DNA of 64,000 nucleotides, taken from assembly GCA_003344405.1 (NCBI GenBank), contig NOWV01000189.1, positions 87,045 to 151,044 of the forward strand, read 5' to 3'. The DNA is from Trichoplax sp. H2 (Eukaryota; Placozoa; Uniplacotomia; Trichoplacea). The position numbers were made by a program, and so were the translations under genes. The notes beneath the pieces are model-generated. The model saw only the letters and a program-made list of their open reading frames with translations. It was not told the origin of the DNA and did no database searches. Positions 14,501 through 28,009 of this stretch are shown here, one piece after another. The number at the start of each line of letters is the position of its first letter. Position 1 is the stretch's first letter.

Positions 14501-17500
14501 TAAATGTCCATTTTCTCATGAAAACCATCCGATAGGCGTTGGCATAGATTATTAAGCAATTTAACAAAGATATAGCAGTCATTACTTAGTGTGTTATACA
14601 ATACTATACATTGTTTCTATTTTTCGTAGAAAGTTGTTGACAATGTAGTATCTGGTCTACAGAAAGACAATATAATTCTTTACTATCTGCTTAAACTTGC
14701 AGTTTCTTCTTCATGCTGTCGATCCTATCGTGTATTACGAATTAATTAAGTTCATCTAGCAGATGTAATCCATCTTCTTAAGCTTGTAGTTCTGCATTCT
14801 GCCAATCTTATCTGCTACTATTAGCTAATTTAGATAGATGCAGTCTTTGTTTGATGGTATTTCCTCTTTAAACCTCACAGAGAAAGAGTAACTCGGACGA
14901 AGCCTATAAACTAGCCATAAAATTAGCCTGTTTACAATTAATTTCATCATTGCCTTACGGAAGGTTTACCAATGACGTGTATACTTATAGCGTATAACCC
15001 GAAAATTTCATTCTATATTTGAAGTAGCCATTTGTATCTGCTTAGGAAGTAACTTTTATGCAATCTCGCATTATTTTCTTCATCTTATCATGCTTGTTAT
15101 TTGGCTAATTTACTGTCAATCTAACTATTACTTGATAGAAGCTACAGCCTGATTCTTTAATTATATTGATGGACAGTATTGGAGTAAATTATTTTTAAGA
15201 CAATAATCTATTGTAGTTTATGAGCTAATGCCGTCATTACTTGATGAAAAAAAGCTTTAGCAATGCTTTTAGTCTATTTAGAATGTAAGGATACTTTAGA
15301 TATAATAATCTATTGCCAGAATTGGCCAATTTAGAATTAATTGAGACAGTAATCTTCCATACTTTTAGCTAGTTTACGGATTAATCTCATAATTGGCTGA
15401 TGAAGAGTATACTATAAAGATACTTCTAGTCCATTTAAAACGTTAGAATACTGTAGATGTAATAATTTTATTACTGGAATTGACCAATTTAAAATTATTT
15501 GGACAATAACATACCATAACATTAGCTAGTTTATGGCTAATGTCATAATAGATTGATGAAAATTACGCTATAGGGATACTTTCAGTTTATTTAGAATATA
15601 AGAATGCTGTAGACATAACAATTCCTTACTAAAATCGACCATTTATAATTATGCCATGTTATGTAGAACAATTTACTCAGCGCAATTATAGACTTGTTGT
15701 AATTAGATAGTTCAGGATAGATAACATAATAATCAACTGTTGTATACCGATGGAAGCCTATTTGACCATTTACGAAGGAAAGATTAGAGCAAATTTCCTC
15801 CTTCCCCAATTTGTCCAAATTTGAAATGCATTACAAGAGTGTAAACTAAGGGAGGACTTATTCTCATAAATTAATCAGCTTAATTAGTAAATTAAAGAGA
15901 AAAATATTTAAGTAACAAAAGTAATTCATTTAGCTATGTAAAACATTAATACAAAAATCCATCTACCAATAAGCAGCAACACCGATCCAATGGATTGTAA
16001 ATGAAATAATTTAATTTTAGGATTGTATTCTAGAATAAGTTCTCTATTAATTTAATGTTAGTAAATTAAAAAGAGACCTGAAATAAATACTATTACTTTT
16101 GCGAATATTTTAACTTAGTAAAATGCAATCAAAGTCAAAATTAAATCGATCTTGTTTAGCCACAGCAATATCCTCCGTAATGGTGTTTTTTACTAGATCA
16201 TTGACTGTTCTAACTTAAACTCAGAGTAAAATAGAAGTTATTACATTTATTTCGATGATAAATTTTAGGAGAATCATTTTAATGGAATTGGATACAGATT
16301 TTCCCATCAATCCTTTACTAACATTACCCTACAAACACTCTCGAATTCAATTATCCATTGCGATAAATGAAATAGAAACTTAATTTTGTTACTCATTCTA
16401 CATAATAGAAGTACTCTAATTTATTTAGTGGCAGGCTTTTATTCGGATTACATGGTCTACAACTCTTGTTCACAGGCAGCATCTGCCATTATAAATTGAA
16501 TTATAAATTAAATTAATTAGGACAAGTATGGATTATAAATTTCGACGTGATATCTATATAAGAAACTTTGGAATCTATGAATTACTGAGCAGGGTTTTAA
16601 ATGAAACACCGTAAAAGAGGGCTATAGAAATTTGACGTTGAGTATTATTCTTACCAATCTGATGAAATTAAAAACTAGATTAAAGTCATTAAACTCCTAT
16701 TCAAAGCAAGCAGATCGCTAGGATCATTATATTATTGAATAACACGTATCCCATAACTTTCATATGACTGTCTTACTTGTATTTGAGTATGATTGTGCTA
16801 AAATCACCAAACCAATTCTAACCTGGTTACTGTCATGATTTATATTAAAATCATTGTAACCCAATAGTTGAAAAATTTCTTTTAATTCTAGCGTTATATT
16901 ACTTAAAATTATATATTTTATACTCGTAAACCTCGAAGGTATATATCTTCAGATGCATGATCATTATTGCTCAAAAATACTAATTCTGTTTAAACCTGGT
17001 AACTGTCGTGATTTATTGGAGATATAGCTTAAAACTAGGATGATTTCAAATCTTAATTATAATCATTTCTACTTTATAATAAGATTTGGGATACTGCTGG
17101 TCAAGAAAGGTTCCGCAGCGTAACTCACGCTTATTTTCGCGATGCTCATGGTAAGATTGATATCTCTTCCATCTTAAACTAGTAAATATAATTTTGATCC
17201 ATCGATGATTTATAATCCCTTTCCATATTAACTATCAAATGCACTAAAGTTTCGGGATCTTGCTATAGATTATGTCTTATTCTAAATTTTTGCTTCATTT
17301 ATTAGCACTTTTGCTGCTGTATGATGTAACCAATAAAAAGTCATTTGAAAATGTTCTAGTAAGTCTTCTATGAAATGAATCACAATTTTGGAACGCGTGT
17401 TGCACCTTTACTTACTTTCATAACTATAAAATAAGGAATACCAGCTTCTATTATTTTATAATTAATGTTATTGTCGATACCGTACCTTAAACGAACTGAA

Positions 17501-18835
17501 TGTTAACTGGCGATGACCTATGATGCATCAATATTTCCCTAACCTAAAGCATTAAAACTGATTCTAATGTATTCTAACGAGACGTTAAAGTACATCAATT
17601 ATACTAAAATAGGACTCAGTTTAATGGTCTAATATTAATAACTTGAATGGCTATTTGTAACTAATAAACTTTATACTTGTTTTGCTAAGTCATGGATAGA
17701 AGATATTAATGCTCACGCTGGCAATGATGTCGTTGTTATGCTATTGGGCAATAAGGTACATAAACTAATTTTCTTATTGCCGTTATATTTGCATAGAACG
17801 ATAAATCAAAGTTTAAACCAAGTTTTACAGATCTCAAAGTTAACCACATTATAGTTATGGACTCAATTAAATCGAATTCTATTAGAAATTGTACATGTCT
17901 TATTTTGTAATTACAATATTGATAATCTACTTGGTCTAATTTAGTGTAAACTAATGATACTTTCAATCTTTATAAAATTGTATTAACTAATTTCTATTAC
18001 AAAAAGGCTGATTTAACTACTGAAAAAGTTATAAAGACAGAACAAGGCGAAAAATTGGCTAAGGTAATTGTTAATTTCAGCATCATAAGAAGATTGTTTA
18101 AATCTTCTTATGACTTGAGATATCACAGGGTCTTTATCTAATTTTTATAACATAGTACAGAATATGAATTTAAAATTAATCTACAAGGATCTCCTATCAG
18201 TCACTATGATATATTTCTACATATTTTGGATATAAAAGGAAAACTCATTTGCTATAATCTATTAAACTACAATTTCTGATAGAGATATTTGAATCACAAT
18301 ATTATTAATAACGAATAATCTCTGGTTTGTGATTCTAATCAACCAGGATAATAATATTGCTTTCATGGAAACAAGTGCAAAAACTGGCATGAATATCGAC
18401 TTGGCATTTCATGCAATTGCAAAGTAAGATATATTTATTTCTATATATTTTATTGTAGATGCAATGCATTTCTAAAATTTGAATAAAGCTTATGTACAGA
18501 GTAGTACTTCAATGCAACCTAAATTGATTCCAAAATGGAAATAACCTTTAGCGAGTTTAACTCTAAAGTGTATGAGTATAGTTTCATGTATGCTTAGTTT
18601 ATTCGGTATATTATGATATGACATGATTACTAATGTAATTAATTTCTGTATCGATCTGTATCGCGAATATCATAAATTATCCATTATCAGCAATAATGAT
18701 AACACTATAGTAAGGGATCTTTTCCTTGTTTATAGAAATTTGAAAGAAAAGAAGACACTTAGAAGTAATGGTAGAGATTTTAATATGAAAGAATATGTTA
18801 ACAAGGAGAAGAAAAGGAGCGGTTGTTGCTCTTGA
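8589..18835 (+). CDS. RAB26: Rab26/Rab37-type small GTPase
   Basis: Nine exons splice cleanly by GT-AG rules into 208 residues: 8589-8642, 8964-9074, 14211-14252, 17084-17150, 17306-17358, 17690-17755, 18007-18063, 18347-18423, 18736-18835. The product has the P-loop GDSGVGKT (residues 23-30), the effector-side phrase [16 protein letters not shown] (about 71-79), the guanine-specificity motif NKAD spanning exons 6/7, and ETSAKTG. It ends in a double-cysteine tail GCCS for geranylgeranylation. RFRSVTHAY and the [13 protein letters not shown] block place it in the Rab26/Rab37 branch, which directs secretory and synaptic vesicles in other animals. The N-terminus is short (18 codons before the GTPase fold). 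Intron 2 is about 5.1 kb and repeat-filled, unlike the rest of the window. Rab26 versus Rab37 cannot be separated by eye. Confidence 0.95.
9183..9540. repeat. Tandem duplication (~180 bp) in Rab intron 2
   Basis: Two adjacent copies, about 9183-9360 and 9370-9540. Both read GAGTTACAACTTT-like, GATCTTGATTGAAAT, GTAGAAAATAGAGCTTT and GAGGAAA in the same order. Divergence suggests an old duplication. Confidence 0.65.
10300..11200. repeat. Worn ~240-bp repeats in Rab intron 2
   Basis: Loosely related segments recur, for example AATTCAGATGGCC at about 10621 against AATCCAGATGGCC at 10864. Similarly, GGTATCTACTTGGAAAATTT (10471), GATGTACCCTACAATTTC (10703) and GGTCGTCTACCTGGGCAATT (10942) share an underlying pattern. 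Boundaries are uncertain. Confidence 0.4.
12230..13700. repeat. Degenerate ~60-bp minisatellite in Rab intron 2
   Basis: Many short units of about 60 bp carry variants of AATCAAGGGTTAGATTATA followed by GAGTTTGTTATACTCTTGTT. The periodicity shows even in a chance open frame at 12632-12823, whose translation repeats an [11 protein letters not shown]-like phrase. Units are heavily diverged. No exon lies inside. Confidence 0.65.
15213..15660. repeat. ~155-bp tandem repeat in Rab intron 3, three copies
   Basis: The phrase TAGCTAGTTTATGGCTAATGTC with variants recurs at about 15213, 15369 and 15523. It is followed by TTGATGAAAA, a TTTAGAATRTAAG segment, GTAGATRTAATAATT and a GAATTGGCCAATTTA segment. 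Confidence 0.6.
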
Positions 18836-18933
18836 AGAAATAGCCTGTAAGCACTTGCGATTATTTCTTATGAAAATTATCATATCTCTATCTATATGTA
18901 TAACTAGAACATATAATTATTTGCTAACATTAC

Positions 18934-18939
18934 AATAAA
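18934..18939 (+). promoter_or_regulatory. Likely polyadenylation signal of the Rab gene
   Basis: A canonical AATAAA lies 99 bases after the Rab stop codon, followed by a T/G-containing stretch. It is the first such hexamer downstream on this strand. Confidence 0.55.
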
Positions 18940-19802
18940 CTTGCTGTCTATAGCTTGTTATCCCATCTATATATTTAGTTCTATACAAAATGCATCTCAA
19001 TATTCCTCAATTTTAAGTTTTCAACTTGATATTGTAAAGGTGTTTTAACGTTAAACGAAGGTGATTCATCCATCTTTACCTTGAATGTGAATGGCATTAG
19101 CACAAAGTCAGTTAGATATAGTTCATCAATACATGTGCCAACTATAGTTGATAATATCCCTATTATAAATCTACATGATCAACTTATTATGGCTAGAAAG
19201 GGGTGTCTTAAATAACTTCATTTAAGCTAACCTATTAAGACTGGTAAAATAGTATCTTATTTTCATCATTTACTGTATCAAATCGTTAGCTGTATTCCTC
19301 GGCCACATACAGAAACTGTATGCAAGAAAGCGTTCAATTTTTGTAGCTATTAAATTCTTAATTGTATCGTTTTACCTTTAGTAATTTACCAGACAAGATA
19401 AACGTTAAAATACTTTGCTTTGTCTGCAATTTTAATATGCTTATATTACTAATACGTCAATGAATTTGTCAATATGGACAAATTGTTTTAATATTAGCTA
19501 AGGTATTTGATAGTATTTAATTCTCTATTTATTCAGTAATACATTAATCATTATTATACCATGGTGTAAAATTCATATTTCCTATTCAATAATTAATATT
19601 AAACCAATGATGAGAATTTGTGAAATCTTTGATGTAGACAAATTACTTGAGTAGTTATAGTTGGTATACGCGTAAATTAATTATTTAAGTGATTAATATG
19701 CTTCTAATTGAAAATTAATAAACTGTCTTTGTCATTAATGATGTTAAACTCATTCATTGCTATACTGCTTTAAAAAAGCCACTTTCATAGATATAACATA
19801 AA
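18940..19802. other. Intergenic, no gene seen
   Basis: AT-rich spacer between the Rab 3' end and the first LTR. No open exon is recognised. Confidence 0.45.
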
Positions 19803-20227
19803 CTTGGTGTGAGGTTGATAGATCAAGAATCTTCAAACCTTTAGAAAATTAAGATTTATTGAACAAAAAACTCGTTTACAAAGTTATAACGTAATCGATC
19901 AGCTGAGGACCTCTAACGAGAAAGAACTATTATACTGTACTAAACTACTCGCTTATATACTTTTCCGTGTTAACAATCTTAGCACCTTACTTACTACGCA
20001 TTTCTGTATTAGCATCTCAAATACAGGATAGTTTACACCTTTCATGTGAAGCTCTAGTATGAGTACTGTAGCACTCCTCTTCAAAAGGATACAGTTACTA
20101 AGCTAGCTATATTTAATACTTAAGCTTCTAACAGAATATCTATCACACGTTGAACACAATAACTACGGTAGATATTACTATATATATCATCAACTTAGAA
20201 TACAATATTACACTGTCTTACACTTGG
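19803..20227. mobile_element. Solo LTR, copy 1, with 5-bp target duplication
   Basis: A 415-bp element (19808-20222) starts TGTGAGG and ends TCTTACA, giving the TG...CA ends and short imperfect inverted repeat typical of long terminal repeats. It is flanked on both sides by the direct repeat CTTGG (19803-19807 and 20223-20227). A second, nearly identical copy lies 204 bp away with a different target duplication. Each is therefore an independent insertion reduced to, or arriving as, a single LTR. No coding sequence is present. Family (Ty3/gypsy, BEL or other) cannot be told from the LTR alone. Confidence 0.85.
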
Positions 20228-20421
20228 ATATTAAAGTTTTAATATTTGTAAAGGTGAAACATTATGGGCACATTTTATTTAACCTTTGCTATTTATGCCG
20301 TAAGAAAGTCTTTGTTGGAAGCTTACATTTAAAGTAACGCGTTTTATTCACGTAATAACTTTTGCTGGAATAATCTCATTGGGTTTATGTGTTGCTAAGA
20401 TACAAAGAGCTTATGCAGTAT

Positions 20422-20847
20422 AACCTTGTGAGGTTGATACATCAAGAATCTTCAAAACTTTAGAAAATTAAGATTTATTGAACAAAACCTCCTTTACGAA
20501 GATACAACGTAATCGATTAGCTGAGGACCTCTAACGAGAAAGAACTAGCTTACTATACTAAACTACTCGCTTATATACCTTTCCGCGTTTACAGTCTTAG
20601 CACCTTACTTACTACACACTTCGGTATTAGCATCTCAAATACAGGCTAGTTTACACCTTTCATGTGAAGCTCTAGTGTGAGCACTGTAGTGCTCCTCTTC
20701 AAAAGGATTACAGCTACTAAGCTAGCTATATTTAATACTTAAGCTTCTAACGAGCATATCTATCACATGTTGAACACAACACCTACGGTAGACATTACTA
20801 AATATATCATCAACTTAGAATACAATATTACAGTGTCTTACAAACCT
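20422..20847. mobile_element. Solo LTR, copy 2, with 5-bp target duplication
   Basis: A 416-bp element (20427-20842) with the same TGTGAGG...TCTTACA ends as copy 1 and high identity along its length. It is flanked by the direct repeat AACCT (20422-20426 and 20843-20847). Same orientation as copy 1. Confidence 0.85.
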
Positions 20848-21560
20848 ATGCTACTTCATACCAATTCTTAGGTCATTTATTATATACCTAGCATCTGATA
20901 CATTGAAGCGGTCCAGCAATGGTGACGCTAAGTTGCTATAAATGTCCTCGTCACAAGAATCTAACTTCGAATCCTGAGTTTACAGTCAGGGTTTTGAAAT
21001 ACGTTGTCCTCATTAGCTAGTAACTCGCCATATTTAAATTATGTCGGTCAATATTTCTAGTATTTTATCAACATTTTATTTTATTTTGTAGCCGATTAGT
21101 AATGGTATCGACGGGTATCTGTGATGATGGTTCAGTATACTTCTATTTTTCTTGTAAGTGAATTAAATTGCATATTTCTGTACTTTGCTACATTTTGGTT
21201 AATCTAAAAGGATAAATTTAAGCTATCGTTACTAAGAAGTATAATCGACAACTCAACGAGATAAGAATTTAGTCAAGTTGATTCGATTGAGATGGATCGA
21301 AATATTTTCGTTCTGATGTCAGCAGGATTTATGCCTGTAAAACTTTAAGTTAAATAGTGATTTCAATGCAGTAATATTTTTCCTTCATAAAAATAATACA
21401 ATACAATATAGTAAATTTATAGCCTGCTATAAAGATATGGCCACCAACAAATGCATTTAGTGAAAATTCAGCCTTGAATTACTCTTATAAATGTAACATA
21501 AAATAATATAATAAATATTATGTTTTTGATAAGGTAATGGAGTAATTATGATAGCAAATC
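20848..21560. other. Spacer and probable 3' untranslated region of TVP23
   Basis: No exon is recognised. The right part lies immediately downstream of the TVP23 stop on the minus strand and probably includes its 3' untranslated region. Confidence 0.45.
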
Positions 21561-23203
<1,643 letters not shown>

Positions 23204-24149
23204 CTATCAATAATAAAATTACAAGCTAATTGCATAAGCGAGTTGCTGTATGGATATTTCGACAAGAAGTGATGTTTATCCAATGAATGTTAACGATTTT
23301 GAGCAAATCGAATCGTTCTACAAAGTGCATCCAATAAGTATAGTTATATACTAACGAAAATAACTCGATCATGACTCATAACGTGTACAATTCATGACCA
23401 ACAGCGACATTTATTCAATTTACAAAGTATCTCTATGTTATTTCAATTACTATGGACACATTAAGCGCATTTAAAAGGTAGAATTCAATTTGCAGAGCTT
23501 GCGAAAACGGTATCCTTTTGCTTCCATGGCAATGTCGATCATTGATAAGAATATCATCGACAGGTTGAGGGTGATGGAGAATGATATCCTTCTACTTACA
23601 TTCCCATCCATCGTCCTCCTATAACATTTAACATTTCTCTATCATCTTGGACTAATAGCAACAGATATTTCACTTACCATAGTTAAATTAAAGCCTGCAA
23701 AAGTGAATATTAGCCACGTCTAGAGCAAAATCTTGAACATTAAAATGGAGGCTACAATAGTGGTTCTGGTGACGTCTTCAGTCATGGTCTGCTACAATGC
23801 AAAGTGGCGAAGACCTCGTACTGTAGCCTAAAAGTAAGGATGATTTGATTTTTTGCAATTGATTTGCCATAGGGATTAACTGAAGCAATGTAAACTGAAT
23901 ACTGTGTCATATTACCGCTATAATAGTATCGTACATTATTCTAGACGATAACCTCATGATTGCGAGTATTGACTGAATACGGTTTTAGTACTGAACCTCT
24001 GATACTGTACTCACTGTACACTGTACACTGTAGGCAAGGAAAAGCAGGACAAATCCGCCCGTCTGTAACACCTCTTTCGTTTCGATGTAACTGTGCTCTA
24101 AATCAGAGAGAATGCATCAAACTGCTAGATGGAGTATAATAAAATAATC
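23204..24149. other. 5' flank of TVP23; should hold its first exon
   Basis: No protein is recognised here. The missing TVP23 start exon and promoter are expected in this stretch on the minus strand. The right end carries tandem CACTGTACACTGTACACTGT at about 24010, part of the GTAC-rich motif seen elsewhere. Confidence 0.4.
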
Positions 24150-25260
24150 AAAAATTGGGTAGAATAATTGTAGATGAATTGGAAAATTGGAAGCCACGGA
24201 CGGAGTGGCTATGTCTTGCAATTTTACTGGGGGATAATTATATCAAGCAGCTAAAAGGAGTATACAGTACTGCATCAAACCTTGCGTACCCTCGAAATAA
24301 AGATGCTGTAATCATCTCGGAGGCTTTATGCATAGTCGAATAGGATGCTAATTTGCTGTACTCCAATTTGAGAAAATTTCGATATCTTTCTATAAAGTAC
24401 TTTCTCAGCTCATTCTTTATCGAATGAACTGGATAGCGATAGCTCAGAAAGTATAGGAAATAGTCTAGTGTACTCGGTCGTATAATTCTAGTTGAATAGG
24501 AAGACTTGAAGCCACGGACGGAGCGGGTATGTCTTGCAATTTTACGCAGGGATAATCTATCAAATTGCTCGATGGAGTATACTGTAGAGTACTGTATCAA
24601 ATCTTACGTTCCCTCCAAAGGAAGATGTTTCTATCATCTCTCGGTTATATGCTTAGTCGCATAGGAAGGATGCTAATTCACTGTACAGCAAAGTGAGAGA
24701 ATTTCGATATTTTTCTATGCAGTACTTTCTCAGCTCATTCTTTATCGAATGAGCTGGATCGAGATAGCTCAGAAAGTGTAGGAAATCGCAAACCTTACGT
24801 ACCCTCGAAATAAAGATGTTGTAATCATCTCTAAGGTTTTATGCATAGTCGAATAGGAAGGATACTAATTCACTGTACTGTACAGCAAAGTGAGAGAATT
24901 TTGATATTTTTCCATGCAGTACTTTCTCAGCTCATTCTTTATGGAATGAGCTGGATCGAGATAGCTCAGAAAGTGTAGGAAATCGCAAACCTTACGTACC
25001 CTCGAAATAAAGATTGTTGTAATCATCTCTAAGGTTTTATGCATAGTCGCATAGGAAGGATGCTAATTCACTGTACAGCAAAGTGAGAGAATTTCGATAT
25101 TTTTCCATGCAGTACTTTCTCAGCTCATTCTTTATGGAATGAGCTGGATCGAGATAGCTCAGAAAGTGTAGGAAATCGTTTATTTATTTAATGTACGCGT
25201 ACCTTAGAATAATTGTAGGTGAATAAGAAGACTTGAAGCTACGGACAGAGCGGATATGTC
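24150..25260. repeat. Hairpin-bearing tandem repeat, four hairpins
   Basis: A repeated unit contains GAAGCCACGGACGGAGYGG, CCCTCGAAATAAAGATG and a double hairpin. Hairpin copies are at 24399-24452, 24724-24777, 24921-24974 and 25115-25167, spaced 325, 197 and 194 bp. Each has an outer stem (ACTTTCTCAGCT pairing with AGCTCAGAAAGT) and an inner stem (AGCTCATTC with GAATGAGCT). The unit starts again at about 25200. Open frames at 24155-24343 and 24238-24600 are within the repeat and are not genes. Confidence 0.75.
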
Positions 25261-25674
25261 CTGCAATTTGGATGACGTAATTTTCCATTGCATAGTGTTC
25301 AGTACAGTGTACTAGTACTAGTCCTTCTGCTCTATGCTACATTATAGGGTGTTGTTTCCATGTGGGCTAGCCAGTAAATCGCTATGTTTTTATGGCTTAC
25401 TTGGTCGACAATATCGCGACTGTATGGAAGATTTTGCAAGCCAATTCTGCTTGAAAGCATGCTAGTCAGTGTCTAGTACATGTATGCAAGGCTAATATAT
25501 CTCTATCAAATAAGGCATTGAAGTGAGAAATTTGAAGAAAGTGAACAGCAGTTTAGCTCGGCTGCACCTTGGAGACCGTTGAGGTATCTTCAAACTTGAA
25601 TAAAAAATCTCCATTGCAAGGTAGATTTGGATAGAAGACCTTTTAAACGACTCTATCGATTGCTTCTTCTCCAT

Positions 25675-26259
25675 ATGGCCACTATGAGGTTACTCAATCC
25701 AAGTAGAATTGTTCTTTTTTCACGTTCTGTTGCTAATTATTGCACTAAAGCTGCCAGCAATCCGAGATGCTTTATGGATATTAGCATCGATAATGTCCCT
25801 AAGGGGAAAATTCTATTTGAACTGCGTGCCGATGTAACACCTAAAACAGCTGAAAATTTTCGTGCTTTATGTACTGGAGAGAAAGGATTCGGTTATAAAG
25901 GCTCATTCTTTCATAGAATTATTCCTCAATTCATGTGCCAAGGTGGCGATTTCACCAATCATGATGGAACTGGTGGTACATCCATTTATGGTAGAACGTT
26001 TGATGATGAAGATTTCACTATTGCACATGATAGACCTGGACTCCTTTCTATGGCTAACGCTGGACCCAATACCAACGGATCGCAGTTCTTCATTACAACG
26101 GTTCCTACACCATGGCTAGATGGAAAACATGTTGTCTTTGGTCATGTCGTGGATGGTGTTGATGTGCTTAAAGAGATGGAATCTGTTGGTAGTAATACTG
26201 GCAAGCCAAAAGCTAAAATTGCCATCACTGCGTGTGGCCAGGTTGAGCAAGAAGAATAA
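25675..26259 (+). CDS. PPIF: Mitochondrial-type cyclophilin (peptidyl-prolyl isomerase)
   Basis: A single uninterrupted open frame encodes 194 residues from ATG 25675; the frame extends upstream without another ATG. Residues 1-26 are basic and lack acids ([19 protein letters not shown]...), as in a mitochondrial targeting peptide. The rest is a complete cyclophilin fold with [20 protein letters not shown] and [16 protein letters not shown]. Catalytic and cyclosporin-binding residues are present by family alignment: R81, F86, M87, Q89, W147, H152. The closest family by eye is cyclophilin D (PPIF), a matrix proline isomerase that regulates the permeability transition pore. A PPIA-like cytosolic protein with an unusual leader is the alternative. 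Unlike every other complete gene here it has no introns, so it may be a retrocopy. An alternative Met lies at residue 4. Confidence 0.93.
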   Translation: MATMRLLNPSRIVLFSRSVANYCTKAASNPRCFMDISIDNVPKGKILFELRADVTPKTAENFRALCTGEKGFGYKGSFFHRIIPQFMCQGGDFTNHDGTGGTSIYGRTFDDEDFTIAHDRPGLLSMANAGPNTNGSQFFITTVPTPWLDGKHVVFGHVVDGVDVLKEMESVGSNTGKPKAKIAITACGQVEQEE

Positions 26260-26545
26260 CTTTCATGCAAAATCAAATATAGACCTCATTGGATCATCTA
26301 TTCTACAATATCTGTTAACTGTGTTTTAAAGTATACAAGCTATTATATTTATTATACACCATAACTTGCAAATAGATGGCAATCTCCAAATGACTTTATG
26401 CAGATTTTCTGCTATACAGTAAAATAGAACATTTTCAATTGTCATTGACCAACCTCAGTCATTCTTTTGCTAACTGTTGTTTCTCTTTATTTTTTAAATT
26501 GGACATGATTATAGCCATGTTATCAGTGAGATAGTCGTATGAATT

Positions 26546-26551
26546 AATAAA
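26546..26551 (+). promoter_or_regulatory. Possible polyadenylation signal of the cyclophilin gene
   Basis: AATAAA about 290 bases downstream of the cyclophilin stop. It is a plausible but not unique candidate in AT-rich sequence. Confidence 0.3.
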
Positions 26552-28009
26552 ATGTAATTTTGCCATCTTAAATCAATACTTTACAAATCCTCTATCTAGA
26601 GTCAACATTGCTTCAAATACGTAGTCTTAATCACGTTGCTTCACTGCTCTGGTTAGAGCTTTAATAAAGTAGCATATCTGAAAGTATTACGTTAGGACAT
26701 TATCATTCTTCTTTATATGATGCTAGACAGTATTACACTATAAATAGACGTATAATTCATGGCATAGATTTCCCACTAAAATTGTAGAATCGCTAACAAA
26801 TGGTATGCAACCATTTTAAACGCCGGTCTCCAATACAAATTCAATGCTACTACTTCAAAATGGTGAAGCTATAAATCTGCGATATAGGACATACTTTAGA
26901 CATGCAATCTTGTAGACAGACATACAGACTTATGTACGCCATAAAATAAAAAACAGGTAGTTCTGATTAAGGGCGAGTTTCCAACACGGTCCGTAACATT
27001 TCTTTTTATTTTCCAAGCAACTTCAGAGTTATGACAAGTAACATGATCATCCTACTTAAACAAGCCTGGCATAATATATTTGTATTATTTATCAATGCCT
27101 TAAAAGCGAAAGGTAATTCTATATTTCTCAACGTCAACTAGTTCAGTTACTTTCTTCCACCTTAATAATATGATAAAAGTACATTTCAACACAACATACT
27201 GCCTATATGTAAAATGAAAACTATCAATACTGGTAATATTTGAATTAGAGCGTTATCATAATTGCACGTCTGATACTAGAATCAACCATCACAGTACCTA
27301 AGACAGACGACAATTTTTTTCATCCTATTACAGCGTAGCAACAACTTCCATTTTACAAGATAGTGGATGATAGGAAATACATAAGCGCATACGGTAGTTA
27401 TTGACCGGATTGCATTTTATCCTCGACCCATTAGCAATCATTTTACTGTATGCCATATTAAGTGCTACATCAAGTTCATTAGTCGATAAGTACAGAAAAA
27501 GTTTCCAATTGCGAGTATATTATATTTGAAAATAAAGGCAAAATTCAAGACTGTTTTCAGTATCATTAATAACTATCAATATCAATTGCACTGTACAAAA
27601 GGTGAATGTACATTACGATGAGGTTATAAATCAGCATGATCAATTTTTTCATCGATTTAATTTACGTAAACTATCATGAAGATTGATAACCTCTACAGCA
27701 ACAGTTGATACTGCATTATAATTCTAGTGTTGCATTCCATTCCATCTTAAGAAGCAAAATTGAAGTCAGTATTGAAAACAAGAGGGAAGAAACGCTACCT
27801 CAAAATTGTATTTTGATCACCATTTGAGTATGCAATCATGCACAATTATTGTGATGAATGCATGTCATGTCATATTTGCATTAATAGTAAGTAATAGATT
27901 AATTACAAAATGGTTTATAAAGGTAATGAATTGAATTGAAAATTTTGGATAACTAAATGTGTAATAAGCCATATCTTAAGATTGACTAATCCATGTTAGG
28001 CCACCATTT
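26552..28009. other. Intergenic, convergent 3' ends
   Basis: Spacer between the cyclophilin gene (+) and UBFD1 (-), which converge here. No exon is recognised. Confidence 0.45.

Noticed and set aside
20223-20426. Internal region of a single miniature LTR element flanked by the two LTR copies
   Set aside because: Each LTR has its own, different, perfect 5-bp target duplication, so they are separate insertions.
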